From positions 1 through 12,613 of the forward strand of contig JAJQBV010000228.1 in assembly GCA_021203115.1 (NCBI GenBank): 12,613 bases of DNA, read 5' to 3'. The notes under the pieces are model-generated. The model was not told where the DNA came from, did not search any database, and saw only the letters and a program-made list of their open reading frames with translations. A program made the position numbers and the translations under genes. This DNA is from Clostridiales bacterium (GTDB lineage: Bacteria; Bacillota; Clostridia; Lachnospirales; Lachnospiraceae). Below, one piece after another: positions 1 to 10,423 of this stretch (its first letter is position 1; every line of letters begins with the position of its first letter).

Positions 1-450
1 GGCCTGATCAATGCGGATCCCGAAACGGCACATGAGGAAATTTACCGGGAAAACGCGGCCCGCTATCAGGGTGACTTGCAGGCACTGCGGGATGAATATA
101 CGGATGTGCTCGGAGGACTTGACGGGCAGCCGGTGGTGCTTTTTCATGAGGCTTATGAATACCTGGCAGACGACCTTGGCCTCGAGGTTGTCGGGATCAT
201 GGACCTGGACGAGGAGCGGCAGGTCAGCGCCGGGGAGGTGGCTGACATCCTCTCCGTGATCGCGGAGGAAGAGGTGCCGGTCATCTTCGCCGAGGAGCTC
301 TACGGAAAAGATATGGGCGATACCGTCGAGACTGAGGCGGATGTGGATGTCATTTATCTGGACACTCTGACCCGCGGCGATTATGACGCGGACAGCTATC
401 TTGACGGGATGCGCGCGAATCTGGAACTGATACGGGAAGCTTATCAATAA
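1..450 (+). CDS. znuA: Zinc ABC transporter substrate-binding protein, C-terminal part (5' end outside window)
   Basis: This is the last 149 codons of a cluster A-I (ZnuA/TroA-type) metal-binding protein, open from base 1 and ending at TAA 448-450. Such proteins capture the metal outside the membrane and deliver it to an ABC permease. The fragment shows the second lobe. The motif FHEAYEYLADDLGL has its His at fragment residue 49, where zinc-type members carry the third metal ligand; manganese-type members usually have Glu there. The late VIYLDTL segment carries an Asp (residue 121) matching the usual fourth ligand. The end, with Y..GM..NLELI, is typical of the family. A TAA-TAG double stop and a GGGAGGGG ribosome site follow, leading into znuC 13 bases later, so the two form an operon. 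Signal peptide and first lobe are not visible. Zinc rather than manganese is inferred from the His. Confidence 0.88.
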   Translation, partial: GLINADPETAHEEIYRENAARYQGDLQALRDEYTDVLGGLDGQPVVLFHEAYEYLADDLGLEVVGIMDLDEERQVSAGEVADILSVIAEEEVPVIFAEELYGKDMGDTVETEADVDVIYLDTLTRGDYDADSYLDGMRANLELIREAYQ

Positions 451-463
451 TAGGGAGGGGCTT

Positions 464-1333
464 ATGTTCCGAAAACTCCTTGAACCCTGCGGACTCCACT
501 GTATCCGCATCAACGACATCGGCGTGACGGTGGGAGAGCAGGAAATCTTAAAAAACGTGAATCTTCATATTCACTGCGGCACGCTGGCGGCGGTTATCGG
601 GAAGAACGGGGCCGGGAAATCCACGCTGATCCGCGCGATACTGGGAGATATCCCCCACACGGGAAGCATCGAGTTTTCTCTGTCCTCCCACCATCACGCG
701 GAAACCCATATTCCGGATACGGACAGCGTGAGAAATCCGGGGGAAGAGACGGCTCACCCGGATAGAAAGGATATAGCGGCAGAGCAGGAGGCGACCGTGC
801 TCCCGGACGGCAAGGGAATGGAGCTGAAGATCGGCTATGTTCCGCAAAGCCTGAATATAGAGAAAAAAACGCCCATCAGTGTCTATGATATGATCGCCTG
901 CTACCAGAGCCGTTATCCGGTATTCTGGAAAAAAAGCAAATCCTTAAACGAGAAAATCCGGGAGAATCTCTCGGTTTTTCAGGCGGAAGACCTCATTGAC
1001 CGGCAGGTTTGCAATCTCTCGGGCGGCGAGCTGCAGAGAGTTTTGCTCTCCATGGCGATCATGGATCAGCCGGATCTGCTGCTCTTGGATGAGCCGGTCT
1101 CGGGGATCGACCAGAACGGGATGGATGTGTTTTATCAGACGATTTCGGATCTGAAAAAAAATTATGACCTTGCGATCATTCTGATCTCCCATGATCTGGA
1201 TTATGTCGCGAAGTACGCGGATCAGGTTATTCTGATCGATGAGAAGACAGTGGCGTGTCAAGGGAGCGTGCGCAAAGTATATGAAAGCGAAGCCTTTGCG
1301 CGGGTGTTCGGGACACGGCGCGACGGGTCGTGA
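464..1333 (+). CDS. znuC: Zinc ABC transporter ATP-binding protein with His-rich insert
   Basis: This 289-residue ABC ATPase should power metal import for the upstream binding protein. All nucleotide-site motifs are present: Walker A GKNGAGKST (residues 46-54), Q-loop IGYVPQ (Q128), signature LSGGELQR (185-192), Walker B LLLLDEP (205-211), D-loop SGID and H-loop SHD (H243). Two features are unusual. The N-terminus has a CGLHC motif (residues 9-13). Between the Walker A strand and the Q-loop there is an insert of roughly 40 to 45 residues (about 72-118), polar, acidic and His-rich (H76-H78, H82, H98); most ZnuC-like ATPases have only a short loop here. The start ATG follows GGGAGGGG. No permease gene follows directly; the matching permease is at 10420-11217. 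No U-tract terminator is seen after the stop. Family assignment is firm, metal identity is inferred. Confidence 0.92.
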   Translation: MFRKLLEPCGLHCIRINDIGVTVGEQEILKNVNLHIHCGTLAAVIGKNGAGKSTLIRAILGDIPHTGSIEFSLSSHHHAETHIPDTDSVRNPGEETAHPDRKDIAAEQEATVLPDGKGMELKIGYVPQSLNIEKKTPISVYDMIACYQSRYPVFWKKSKSLNEKIRENLSVFQAEDLIDRQVCNLSGGELQRVLLSMAIMDQPDLLLLDEPVSGIDQNGMDVFYQTISDLKKNYDLAIILISHDLDYVAKYADQVILIDEKTVACQGSVRKVYESEAFARVFGTRRDGS

Positions 1334-1349
1334 CGGGTAAGCACGTTTA

Positions 1350-1377
1350 TTGACAAAGAATGAAAATGCGATATAAT
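1350..1377 (+). promoter_or_regulatory. Sigma-A promoter of the ATP synthase operon
   Basis: TTGACA (1350-1355) and TATAAT (1372-1377) match both sigma-A hexamers exactly and are 16 bp apart. Transcription would start near 1384, giving a leader of about 54 bases before atpB. The rest of the znuC-atpB spacer (1334-1437) shows no terminator hairpin with a T-run, so read-through from znuC is also possible. The atpB ribosome site is GGAGAG at 1427-1432. Confidence 0.85.
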
Positions 1378-1437
1378 AAAGCTTTGTAAGAGGGAACTTT
1401 CTGATGTGTTTTATTTGGTAGGAAATGGAGAGACCTG

Positions 1438-2310
1438 ATGAAGAAAAAAGAAAGGAAATTTGAGAAAAATCAGATATGTGGGTTTATTATCCTGCTGGTG
1501 ATTGCGGCGGTTTGTCTGGTTTGCAGTTTCCTGATCGGCTCCGCGGAGAAGACGGAGACCGTTCAGGAGGTGATGAAGGACGGAGTGCTGCATGAGACCG
1601 GACGGATCAGCCTTCTGGGACTGATGGAGGTGAATCCGGCATATGTTTCATCATTGATTGTCGTGATCGCGCTGCTGGTGTTTGCGGCCTGTGTCCGGAT
1701 TTTTGTGATTCCGCATTTTCAGTATGTGCCGGGGAAGTTCCAGCTGCTGCTGGAGACGTGGGTTGGCTTCTTTGACAATATGGCAAAGACCAACAGCCCT
1801 CACCGCCATAAGTTTTTAAGCGTATACATTTTTACAGCGGGGAGTTATATTTTTATCGGCACGCTCTTTGAATTGCTCGGGTTGCAGTGGGTAACGACGC
1901 ATGGGACATCGATCGCTCTTCCGGCGCCGCTCTCGGACATCAATGCGGCGATTGCTATGGGGTGCCTGTCCTACGGCATCATCATGTCGGGAGGCATCGC
2001 GGGAAACGGGCTGAAGGGTGTTGGAAAGACGCTGAAGGATTTCTCCCTTCCGATTTCCATGAGCTTCCGTTTGTTCGGATCGCTGCTCTCCGGTTTGCTG
2101 GTAACCGAGCTGGTTTACTACTTTGTCCAGCTTAGTTTTATCCTGCCGGTGGTGGTCGGTATTTTGTTTACATTGCTGCATGCGCTGATTCAGGCTTATG
2201 TTCTGACGATGCTGACGGCACTGTTTTACGGGGAGGTTTCCGAGCGGCATCCGAAGAAACCCCGGGCTGCAAAGCCGAAGCAGAAATCGCTGGCAGATCA
2301 GGCCGGCTGA
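1438..2310 (+). CDS. atpB: F-type ATP synthase subunit a
   Basis: This 290-residue membrane protein is the Fo stator subunit that forms the ion half-channels against the c-ring. Family motifs are clear: LPAPLSDINAAIAM (161-174) in the middle helix, SMSFRLFGSLLSGLL (207-221) with the essential arginine R211, and HALIQAYVLTMLTALFYGE (248-266) in the last helix. There are about five to six hydrophobic segments, the first at residues 14-34, followed by a polar extracellular loop. The C-terminal tail is unusually basic (HPKKPRAAKPKQK). It is the first gene of the ATP synthase operon; no atpI-like gene precedes it. The start ATG 1438 has GGAGAG 5 bases upstream. Assignment is certain at family level; coupling ion is not decided by this subunit alone. 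Confidence 0.96.
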   Translation: MKKKERKFEKNQICGFIILLVIAAVCLVCSFLIGSAEKTETVQEVMKDGVLHETGRISLLGLMEVNPAYVSSLIVVIALLVFAACVRIFVIPHFQYVPGKFQLLLETWVGFFDNMAKTNSPHRHKFLSVYIFTAGSYIFIGTLFELLGLQWVTTHGTSIALPAPLSDINAAIAMGCLSYGIIMSGGIAGNGLKGVGKTLKDFSLPISMSFRLFGSLLSGLLVTELVYYFVQLSFILPVVVGILFTLLHALIQAYVLTMLTALFYGEVSERHPKKPRAAKPKQKSLADQAG

Positions 2311-2330
2311 CCCTGATGTAAGACATTGCG

Positions 2331-2358
2331 TTTACTTTATTGTTTTTTATAGTTTAAT
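2331..2358 (+). promoter_or_regulatory. Possible weak internal promoter before atpE
   Basis: The 78-base atpB-atpE spacer is AT-rich. TTTACT (2331-2336, 4 of 6 to the -35 consensus) and TTTAAT (2353-2358, 5 of 6 to the -10) are 16 bp apart. A small hairpin (2360-2363 with 2369-2372, loop CAAGA) follows directly before the ribosome site. An extra promoter or a translation enhancer here would fit the need for many c subunits per complex. This is a weak match in an AT-rich stretch and may be chance. Confidence 0.3.
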
Positions 2359-2375
2359 ACGGGCAAGACCCGAAT

Positions 2376-2380
2376 GGAGG
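2376..2380 (+). promoter_or_regulatory. Ribosome binding site that fixes the atpE start
   Basis: GGAGG at 2376-2380 lies 8 bases before ATG 2389. It overlaps the G of an in-frame ATG at 2374, so that upstream ATG has no ribosome site and is rejected as the start. Confidence 0.8.
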
Positions 2381-2388
2381 AAAAGAAA

Positions 2389-2772
2389 ATGAAAAAAACC
2401 TTAAAGAAAGTGATCCTGATCCTCACGATGGTTATGATGTTCTCGGGATTCTCGCTGGCAGCCTTTGCTTCCACGGCAAATGACGCGGACAGCACGGCGG
2501 TGACCACGGAGGTGGAGACGGAGGAGACGACAGTGAGTGAGGATTCCGCGACCGGCAGCAAGGCCATTGCGGCGGCGGTGGCGATTGGATTGGCCTCGGC
2601 AGGCGGCGCCATCGGTATGGGTATTGCCATTGCGAAGTCTGTGGAGGGCATCTCCCGTCAGCCGGAGGCATCCGGCAAGATTCAGACGAACCTTATGCTT
2701 GGACTGGTTTTTGTGGAGACCGCTATCATCTATGCGTTGATCGTTGCGATTCTGGTCATCTTTGTCCTGTAG
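2389..2772 (+). CDS. atpE: F-type ATP synthase subunit c, with signal peptide
   Basis: This 127-residue protein contains a standard two-helix c subunit, the unit of the rotating ring, in its last 70 residues. Helix 1 is about 58-82 (with GGAIGMG), the cytoplasmic loop is ISRQPEASGK (88-97) and helix 2 is 101-127 with the ion-carrying E110 in FVETAIIY. Most c subunits are 70 to 90 residues. The excess here is a classic signal peptide (basic KKTLKK, hydrophobic core, AFA at 25-27 before S28) followed by a Ser/Thr/Glu/Asp-rich linker (28-57). Cleavage would leave 100 residues with the N-terminus outside, which agrees with hairpin topology. N-terminally extended c subunits are known from memory in Campylobacterota. 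T111 and Y115 recall sodium-type rings, but the usual Gln is M77. Likely co-translated with atpF 14 bases downstream. Confidence 0.94.
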   Translation: MKKTLKKVILILTMVMMFSGFSLAAFASTANDADSTAVTTEVETEETTVSEDSATGSKAIAAAVAIGLASAGGAIGMGIAIAKSVEGISRQPEASGKIQTNLMLGLVFVETAIIYALIVAILVIFVL

Positions 2773-2786
2773 GGGAGGTATAAATT

Positions 2787-3251
2787 ATGCCTTTGAATAT
2801 TGATATACAACAGATATTCCTTCATCTGTTTAACTTTGCGATTCTCCTCGCGGGACTGTATTTTCTCCTGTATAAGCCGGTGAAGAAGTTCATGGATAAG
2901 CGGACTGACTATTACCGGCAGATGGACGAGGAGGCGAAGGGGCGCCTTGCGCAGGCGGAGGAGCTGAAGTCCTCTTATGCAAAGCAGCTTGACGGTGTAG
3001 ATGACGAGATCCGTAAGGAGCGCGCAAAGGCAACCGCGCGGATTGAGGAGCAGACCTCCGGCCAGATTGAGGACGCAAAGGTGCAGGCTGAGAAGATTCT
3101 GGCTGAGGCCCGCGAGAATGCGGAGCTGGAGCGCCAGAAGATCGTCGCATCCGCCCGTCAGGAGATTGTGGATCTGGCTGCGCAGACCGCACAGCAGATC
3201 ATCCGTCAGTCGCTTGAGACAGCCGAGGGGAGTGAGTGTGATGAAGGATAA
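2787..3251 (+). CDS. atpF: F-type ATP synthase subunit b
   Basis: This 154-residue protein is the peripheral stalk subunit. It has one N-terminal membrane helix (about 8-28, [20 protein letters not shown]), then [10 protein letters not shown] and a long charged helix rich in Ala, Glu, Lys and Gln to the end, as expected for the dimeric stalk. A strong GGGGAGG site precedes ATG 2787. In most operons atpH (delta) follows; here atpF overlaps atpA directly by 11 bases. The length is ordinary, so it does not carry a fused delta domain, and there is only one b-type gene. The stalk would therefore have to reach F1 without delta, or with a delta made elsewhere. Assignment is firm. Confidence 0.95.
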   Translation: MPLNIDIQQIFLHLFNFAILLAGLYFLLYKPVKKFMDKRTDYYRQMDEEAKGRLAQAEELKSSYAKQLDGVDDEIRKERAKATARIEEQTSGQIEDAKVQAEKILAEARENAELERQKIVASARQEIVDLAAQTAQQIIRQSLETAEGSECDEG

Positions 3252-4821
3252 ACGCACGCTGGAACATGCGGAATATTATCTGGAACAACTGCGCGAGGAG
3301 TGGACGCAGGCATTCACCGGGAGCAATGATGACCTGATCACCCTGATGCGCGAGACCGTGGAAAACTGGGAACCGGATTCCATCGGCGATGAGGACGGGA
3401 GAGTCCTCACGGTCGGCGACGGGATCGCTACGGTGAGCGGGCTGGAGGAAGCGGCTTATGGTGAGATCCTGTTGTTCTCTGCGGGCATTCGCGGAATGGT
3501 GCAGGATTTGAAGGAGGATGCCATCGGCTGTATCCTCTTCGGCGATGACAGGGAGATCACGGAGGGCAGCCCGGTGCGGCGCACCGGCAAAACGGCGGGC
3601 GTTCCGGTCGGGGAGGGATTCCTCGGAAGAGTGGTGGATGCACTCGGCAGCCCGATCGACGGAAAAGGCCCGATTCTCAGCCGGGAATATCGCCCGGTGG
3701 AGGCTGCAGCCCCGGGAATCATTGACCGTCAGCCGGTCAACCGTCCGATGGAGACGGGACTGTTGATGATTGATTCCATGTTTCCCATCGGAAGGGGACA
3801 GCGTGAGCTGATCATCGGTGACCGTCAGACGGGAAAGACAGCGATTGCGCTGGATACGATACTGAATCAAAAGGGAAAAGATGTCATCTGCGTATATGTG
3901 GCGATCGGCCAGAAGGCGAGTTCTGTCGCGCAGTTGGTGGAGACACTTCGCAAGCGGGAGGCACTGGGCTACTCTATCGTAGTCTGCGCATCGGCCAGTG
4001 ATCCGGCACCGCTGCAGTACATCGCGCCGTATGCGGGAACTGCGCTGGGCGAATATTTTATGGAGCGCGGAAAGGATGTCCTCATCGTGTATGACGACCT
4101 CTCCAAGCACGCGATCGCGTACCGTGAGATCTCGCTTTTGCTGGAGCGTTCCCCGGGGCGTGAAGCCTATCCGGGCGATGTTTTTTATCTCCACTCCAGG
4201 CTTTTGGAACGTTCGGCTCATCTCTCCGATGAGCGGGGCGGCGGCAGCATGACGGCACTGCCAATCGTAGAGACGCAGGCGGGCGATGTGTCCGCGTATA
4301 TTCCGACCAATATCATTTCGATCACGGACGGACAGATCTTTTTGGAGAACAACCTGTTTTTCGCCGGGCAGCGCCCCGCAGTGAATGTCGGGCTTTCGGT
4401 CTCCCGTGTGGGCGGCGACGCCCAGACGAAGGCGATGAAAAAAGCAGCCGGAACGATCCGGCTGGATCTGGCACAGTACCGTGAGATTGAGGTATTCACA
4501 CAGTTTTCCAGTGATCTGGATGAGACGACAAAGCGGCAGCTCACCTATGGTCAGGGGCTGATGCGCCTGCTTCGGCAGAAGCAGTATCATCCCATGAAGC
4601 AGCATGAGCAGGTGATTCTGCTGGTGGCTGCTCTCGATCACCGGATGCAGGACGTGCCGGTGACCCGGATTGATGATTTCCGCGACGGCCTTCTCGTCTA
4701 TATGGAGGAGACGGCGGCGGATATCTGTAAGCAAATTGACCGGACGGGATTGCTCAGTGAGGAAGACCGCGAGGAGATTCTCCATTTCACAAAGGAGTTT
4801 GCGGAAAAGTTTGATAAGTAA
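3241..4821 (+). CDS. atpA: F-type ATP synthase subunit alpha, N-terminally extended
   Basis: This 526-residue protein is the non-catalytic nucleotide-binding subunit of F1. Seen motifs: P-loop GDRQTGKT (193-200), [41 protein letters not shown], and VSRVGG with the arginine finger R389. The start is ATG 3241, after GAGGGG 10 bases upstream, inside the end of atpF. The P-loop sits 24 residues later than in E. coli alpha (169-176), so the N-terminus is extended. The usual N-terminal helix that binds delta seems to correspond to [12 protein letters not shown] (32-43); before it lies an extra charged, helix-prone segment (about 1-28). Because atpH is absent, this extension is notable. GGDAQ replaces the common GGAAQ after the finger. 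Alpha identity is certain; the role of the extension is unknown. Confidence 0.96.
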   Translation: MKDKRTLEHAEYYLEQLREEWTQAFTGSNDDLITLMRETVENWEPDSIGDEDGRVLTVGDGIATVSGLEEAAYGEILLFSAGIRGMVQDLKEDAIGCILFGDDREITEGSPVRRTGKTAGVPVGEGFLGRVVDALGSPIDGKGPILSREYRPVEAAAPGIIDRQPVNRPMETGLLMIDSMFPIGRGQRELIIGDRQTGKTAIALDTILNQKGKDVICVYVAIGQKASSVAQLVETLRKREALGYSIVVCASASDPAPLQYIAPYAGTALGEYFMERGKDVLIVYDDLSKHAIAYREISLLLERSPGREAYPGDVFYLHSRLLERSAHLSDERGGGSMTALPIVETQAGDVSAYIPTNIISITDGQIFLENNLFFAGQRPAVNVGLSVSRVGGDAQTKAMKKAAGTIRLDLAQYREIEVFTQFSSDLDETTKRQLTYGQGLMRLLRQKQYHPMKQHEQVILLVAALDHRMQDVPVTRIDDFRDGLLVYMEETAADICKQIDRTGLLSEEDREEILHFTKEFAEKFDK

Positions 4822-4835
4822 GGGTTTGTGGTATC

Positions 4836-7571
<2,736 letters not shown>

Positions 7572-7586
7572 TATCGGGTAAGTAAT

Positions 7587-8366
7587 ATGAATACGGTTTT
7601 GAAAACAATTTTAGTCTGCATCATCGCCAGCGCAGGGGCCGGTATCGGAACCGGGTTCGCCGGGATGAGCGCAGCGACGGTGATCACGCCGATGCTGGCC
7701 ACCTTTGTCGGGATACCGACATATGAAGCGGTCGGCATTGCACTGGCCAGCGATGTTCTCGCCAGCGGCGTGTCAGCCTATACATATTCAAAAAATAAGA
7801 ATATTAACATAAAAGATGCGATACTGATGGTTGTCTTTGTCCTCGGCTTTACGATCATCGGAAGCAAAGTATCCAGCACGGTGGAGAATGGGACGATGAG
7901 CCTTTTCTCCATCTGTATGACGTTGTTTCTGGGGATTCAGTTTCTGATTAAGCCGAATAACCGGCCGACAAAGCTGCAGGAGCTGATTCCGGACCAGGGT
8001 AAGAATCTTCAGGTGATGGCGGCCGGCGCGATCGTCGGTTTTGTCTGCGGTTTCCTCGGGGCCGGCGGCGGCATGATGATGCTTTTCGTGCTGACGATCA
8101 TTATGGGTTATGAGCTGAAGACTGCGGTGGGTACCAGCGTCTTCATTATGACATTTACGGCCTTTACCGGCGCGGCAACGCATTTTGTGATTGAGGCGCC
8201 GCAGAATTTCCTGGCGCTGATTCTGTGTATTATTCTGACATTTATCTTTGCCCATTACTCGGCGAAGCTGGCGAATCGGATTCCGGATGAGGCCATGCAC
8301 CGGGTTACGGGAATGATTCTTCTGCTGATTGCGGTGATCGTCATTCAGACGAATTATCTGACATAA
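7587..8366 (+). CDS. TSUP (TauE/SafE) family membrane transporter
   Basis: This 259-residue, very hydrophobic protein has about eight membrane segments and the internal duplication typical of TSUP transporters. GAGIGTGFAGMSAATVITPM (17-36) is echoed by GFVCGFLGAGGGMMMLFVLT (151-170). SDVLASGVSAYTY (55-67) is echoed by TSVFIMTFTAFTGAATHF (183-200). Members export or import small anions such as sulfite, sulfoacetate or other organosulfur compounds, but the substrate cannot be told from sequence. It sits 15 bases after atpC with a poor ribosome site (GGGTAAG), so its translation may depend on ribosomes ending atpC. Its stop overlaps an ATG of the next reading frame. Why it travels with ATP synthase and potassium genes is not known. 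Confidence 0.82.
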   Translation: MNTVLKTILVCIIASAGAGIGTGFAGMSAATVITPMLATFVGIPTYEAVGIALASDVLASGVSAYTYSKNKNINIKDAILMVVFVLGFTIIGSKVSSTVENGTMSLFSICMTLFLGIQFLIKPNNRPTKLQELIPDQGKNLQVMAAGAIVGFVCGFLGAGGGMMMLFVLTIIMGYELKTAVGTSVFIMTFTAFTGAATHFVIEAPQNFLALILCIILTFIFAHYSAKLANRIPDEAMHRVTGMILLLIAVIVIQTNYLT

Positions 8367-8386
8367 TGAGAATATCAGGACCAGAA

Positions 8387-8392
8387 AGGAGG
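8387..8392 (+). promoter_or_regulatory. Ribosome binding site that selects a GTG start for ktrB
   Basis: A perfect AGGAGG lies 9 bases before GTG 8402. The alternative ATG 8366 overlaps the previous stop (TAATG), has no ribosome site of its own, and would add 12 residues, so GTG is preferred. Confidence 0.75.
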
Positions 8393-8401
8393 CGGTTCGC
8401 T

Positions 8402-9745
8402 GTGGAAAAGAGAAAACGGTTCCGGTTTTCCCGTACACAGATGATCATGGCCGGTTTTCTGGTCATTATATTAGCAGGCACCTGCCTGCTGATGCTTCCT
8501 TTTGCCGCGCGGGACGGACAGGAGACGACGCTTCTCGGGGCGTTGTTTACCTCAGTCTCGGCCACCTGTGTGACCGGTCTGGTCGTGTATGATACATGGA
8601 CGCACTGGACGCTTTTCGGACAGCTTGTTTTGCTGACCCAGATTCAGATCGGCGGTCTCGGGGTGATTACGATCGGCAGCTTTGCCATGATTCTTCTCCG
8701 GAAACGGATCGGTCTCGGAGGACGCGAACTGATCCATGAGAGCCTGAGCACGCTGCAGCTTCGCGGCACGGTGAAGCTTGTGCGGCGCATTGTTCAGGGA
8801 ACGCTGTTGTTTGAGGGGGCAGGGGCGGTGCTCCTCGCAATCCGGTTTGTGTCGCAGGTGGGCATCCTTCACGGCATTTACTATGGTATCTTCCACGCAG
8901 TCTCCGCGTTCTGCAACGCAGGCTTTGACCTGATAGGACGGTGGGGAGAATACTCTTCTTTTACCGCATACATGTCGGATCCGCTGGTAAATCTAACGCT
9001 GATCGTCCTGATCGTCATCGGCGGCATCGGCTTTCTGGTCTGGGAGGACCTGCTGGAAAACCGGTGGCATTGGAGACGGTATCATCTGCATACAAAGATC
9101 GTCCTTTTGACGACAGCCGTGCTGCTTGCGGGCGGAACCGTGCTGTTTTTGTTCAGCGAGCGGGGGAATCTATTTGCCGGAATGACGGCGGGAGAACGGC
9201 TTCTGGCGGCGCTGTTTGCGGCGGTGACTCCGAGGACAGCGGGATTTAACACGGTGGATATCGCGGCGATGACAAGCGGAAGCAAGGTGGTGACGATGTG
9301 CCTGATGTTTGTCGGCGGCAGCCCCGGCTCGACGGCGGGCGGCGTCAAGACGACAACGATCATGGTGCTTTTTCTCTATATCCGTTCTTATCTTCGCAGA
9401 GACGAGGATTGTGAGATTTTCCGGCGCAGGATCGGGCAGGATGCGCTGAAACGGGCCAGCGTGGTGGTGGTGATCAATTTCTCTCTGGCGCTGACGGCGA
9501 TTCTGATACTGCTGATTGGTCAGAATCTGCCCATGGCGGATGTGATGTTCGAGGCATTTTCTGCCATCGGCACGGTGGGAATGTCAACCGGCATCACAAG
9601 GGAGTTGAATGTACTGTCTGCGATCGTGATTATGCTGCTGATGTTCCTCGGCAGGGTGGGCAGTCTGACCTTTGCCATGTCGTTTACGGAGCGAAGAAAC
9701 AGAGATGAGCTGAGATATCCTCAGGAGGATATCATTGTCGGGTAG
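8402..9745 (+). CDS. ktrB: Potassium uptake channel subunit, KtrB/TrkH family
   Basis: This 447-residue membrane protein (GTG start) belongs to the superfamily of K+ transporters built from four M1-P-M2 repeats. The four filter loops can be read: SATCVTGL (G59), AFCNAGFD (G174), AVTPRTAGFN (G281) and AIGTVGMS (G393), each with the filter glycine. The flexible gate stretch GGSPGSTAGGVKTTT (305-319) in the third repeat is present, and the C-terminus ends soon after GRVGSLTFAMSF, as in KtrB. The length (about 450) and the single-RCK gene next door favour Ktr over the longer TrkH. Ktr systems import K+ and are often Na+-dependent, using RCK gating by nucleotides. It is followed after 21 bases by ktrA. 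KtrB versus a short TrkH is the only doubt. Confidence 0.9.
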   Translation: MEKRKRFRFSRTQMIMAGFLVIILAGTCLLMLPFAARDGQETTLLGALFTSVSATCVTGLVVYDTWTHWTLFGQLVLLTQIQIGGLGVITIGSFAMILLRKRIGLGGRELIHESLSTLQLRGTVKLVRRIVQGTLLFEGAGAVLLAIRFVSQVGILHGIYYGIFHAVSAFCNAGFDLIGRWGEYSSFTAYMSDPLVNLTLIVLIVIGGIGFLVWEDLLENRWHWRRYHLHTKIVLLTTAVLLAGGTVLFLFSERGNLFAGMTAGERLLAALFAAVTPRTAGFNTVDIAAMTSGSKVVTMCLMFVGGSPGSTAGGVKTTTIMVLFLYIRSYLRRDEDCEIFRRRIGQDALKRASVVVVINFSLALTAILILLIGQNLPMADVMFEAFSAIGTVGMSTGITRELNVLSAIVIMLLMFLGRVGSLTFAMSFTERRNRDELRYPQEDIIVG

Positions 9746-9766
9746 GTTTGATGCGAGGAGAAAAAC

Positions 9767-10423
9767 ATGAAATCTTTCCTTATCATAGGGGCGGGGGATT
9801 TCGGCCATTATCTTTGCCGGGATCTGGCGAAAATGAAAAATGAGGTTTTGATTGTCGACAAAAACGAGATGGCGCTGGAGGACCTGCTGGATGTGGCGAC
9901 CAGTACGCTGATCGCGGACTGCAGGCGGGAAAGCGTACTAAAACGTCTCGGCGTGTCGAATTTTGATGTCTGTTTTGTCTGCATCAGCAGTAATTTCCAG
10001 AGCAATCTGGAGATCACCAGCCTGCTGAAGGATCTGGGGGCGCCGTATGTTGTCAGCCAGGCCGGGAACGAGGTACACATTAAGTTCCTGCTCCGCAACG
10101 GCGCGGACGAGATCATTCATCCGCACAAGGATTCCGCCATGCGCGCGGCAGTCAAGTACAACAGCGAGCATGTTTTCGACTATGTGGACCTGAAGGACGG
10201 CTATTCGGTCTATGAGATTACGCCGCTTCCGGAGTGGGTGAACCGGAGTATTCTTGACTCTGATATCCGGGCAAAATATAACGTATATATCATCGGCATT
10301 GTCCATGGGGAGGGAAGGACGGATTACATGCCGCATCCCCAGACGATTATCCGGGGAGACGACCATCTTATGATCCTCGCTCACGAAGATACGATGGAGA
10401 AGCTGTTGAGGAAGATTACATGA
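9767..10423 (+). CDS. ktrA: Potassium uptake regulatory subunit, KtrA-type RCK protein
   Basis: This 218-residue cytoplasmic protein gates the KtrB channel as a ring of RCK domains. The RCK-N Rossmann fold starts with FLIIGAGDFGHYL (GxGxFG at 8-13), and D31 in VLIVDKNE is the acidic residue that holds the nucleotide ribose. The RCK-C domain spans about 135-218 (ITPLPEWVNRSILDSDIR to ILAHEDTMEKLL). One RCK-N plus one RCK-C is the KtrA layout; TrkA has two of each. A GAGGAG site lies just before the ATG. The last codons overlap the znuB start as ATGA, which ties its translation to a zinc permease gene, an unexpected partner. Confidence 0.92.
   Translation: MKSFLIIGAGDFGHYLCRDLAKMKNEVLIVDKNEMALEDLLDVATSTLIADCRRESVLKRLGVSNFDVCFVCISSNFQSNLEITSLLKDLGAPYVVSQAGNEVHIKFLLRNGADEIIHPHKDSAMRAAVKYNSEHVFDYVDLKDGYSVYEITPLPEWVNRSILDSDIRAKYNVYIIGIVHGEGRTDYMPHPQTIIRGDDHLMILAHEDTMEKLLRKIT

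Noticed and set aside
1319..1345. Small CGAC-GG-GTCG inverted repeat at the end of znuC
   Set aside because: Four-base stem with a two-base loop and no T-run; not a credible terminator.
3241..3324. Idea that the alpha extension is a leftover C-terminal piece of delta
   Set aside because: I see no match to the usual delta C-terminal pattern (IDGSVRGRL-like); without an alignment it cannot be supported.
3199..4785. A 528-codon open frame on the - strand opposite atpA
   Set aside because: It mirrors the codon pattern of atpA, shows no recognisable domain and has no fitting ribosome site; GC-rich coding strands often leave such antisense frames open.
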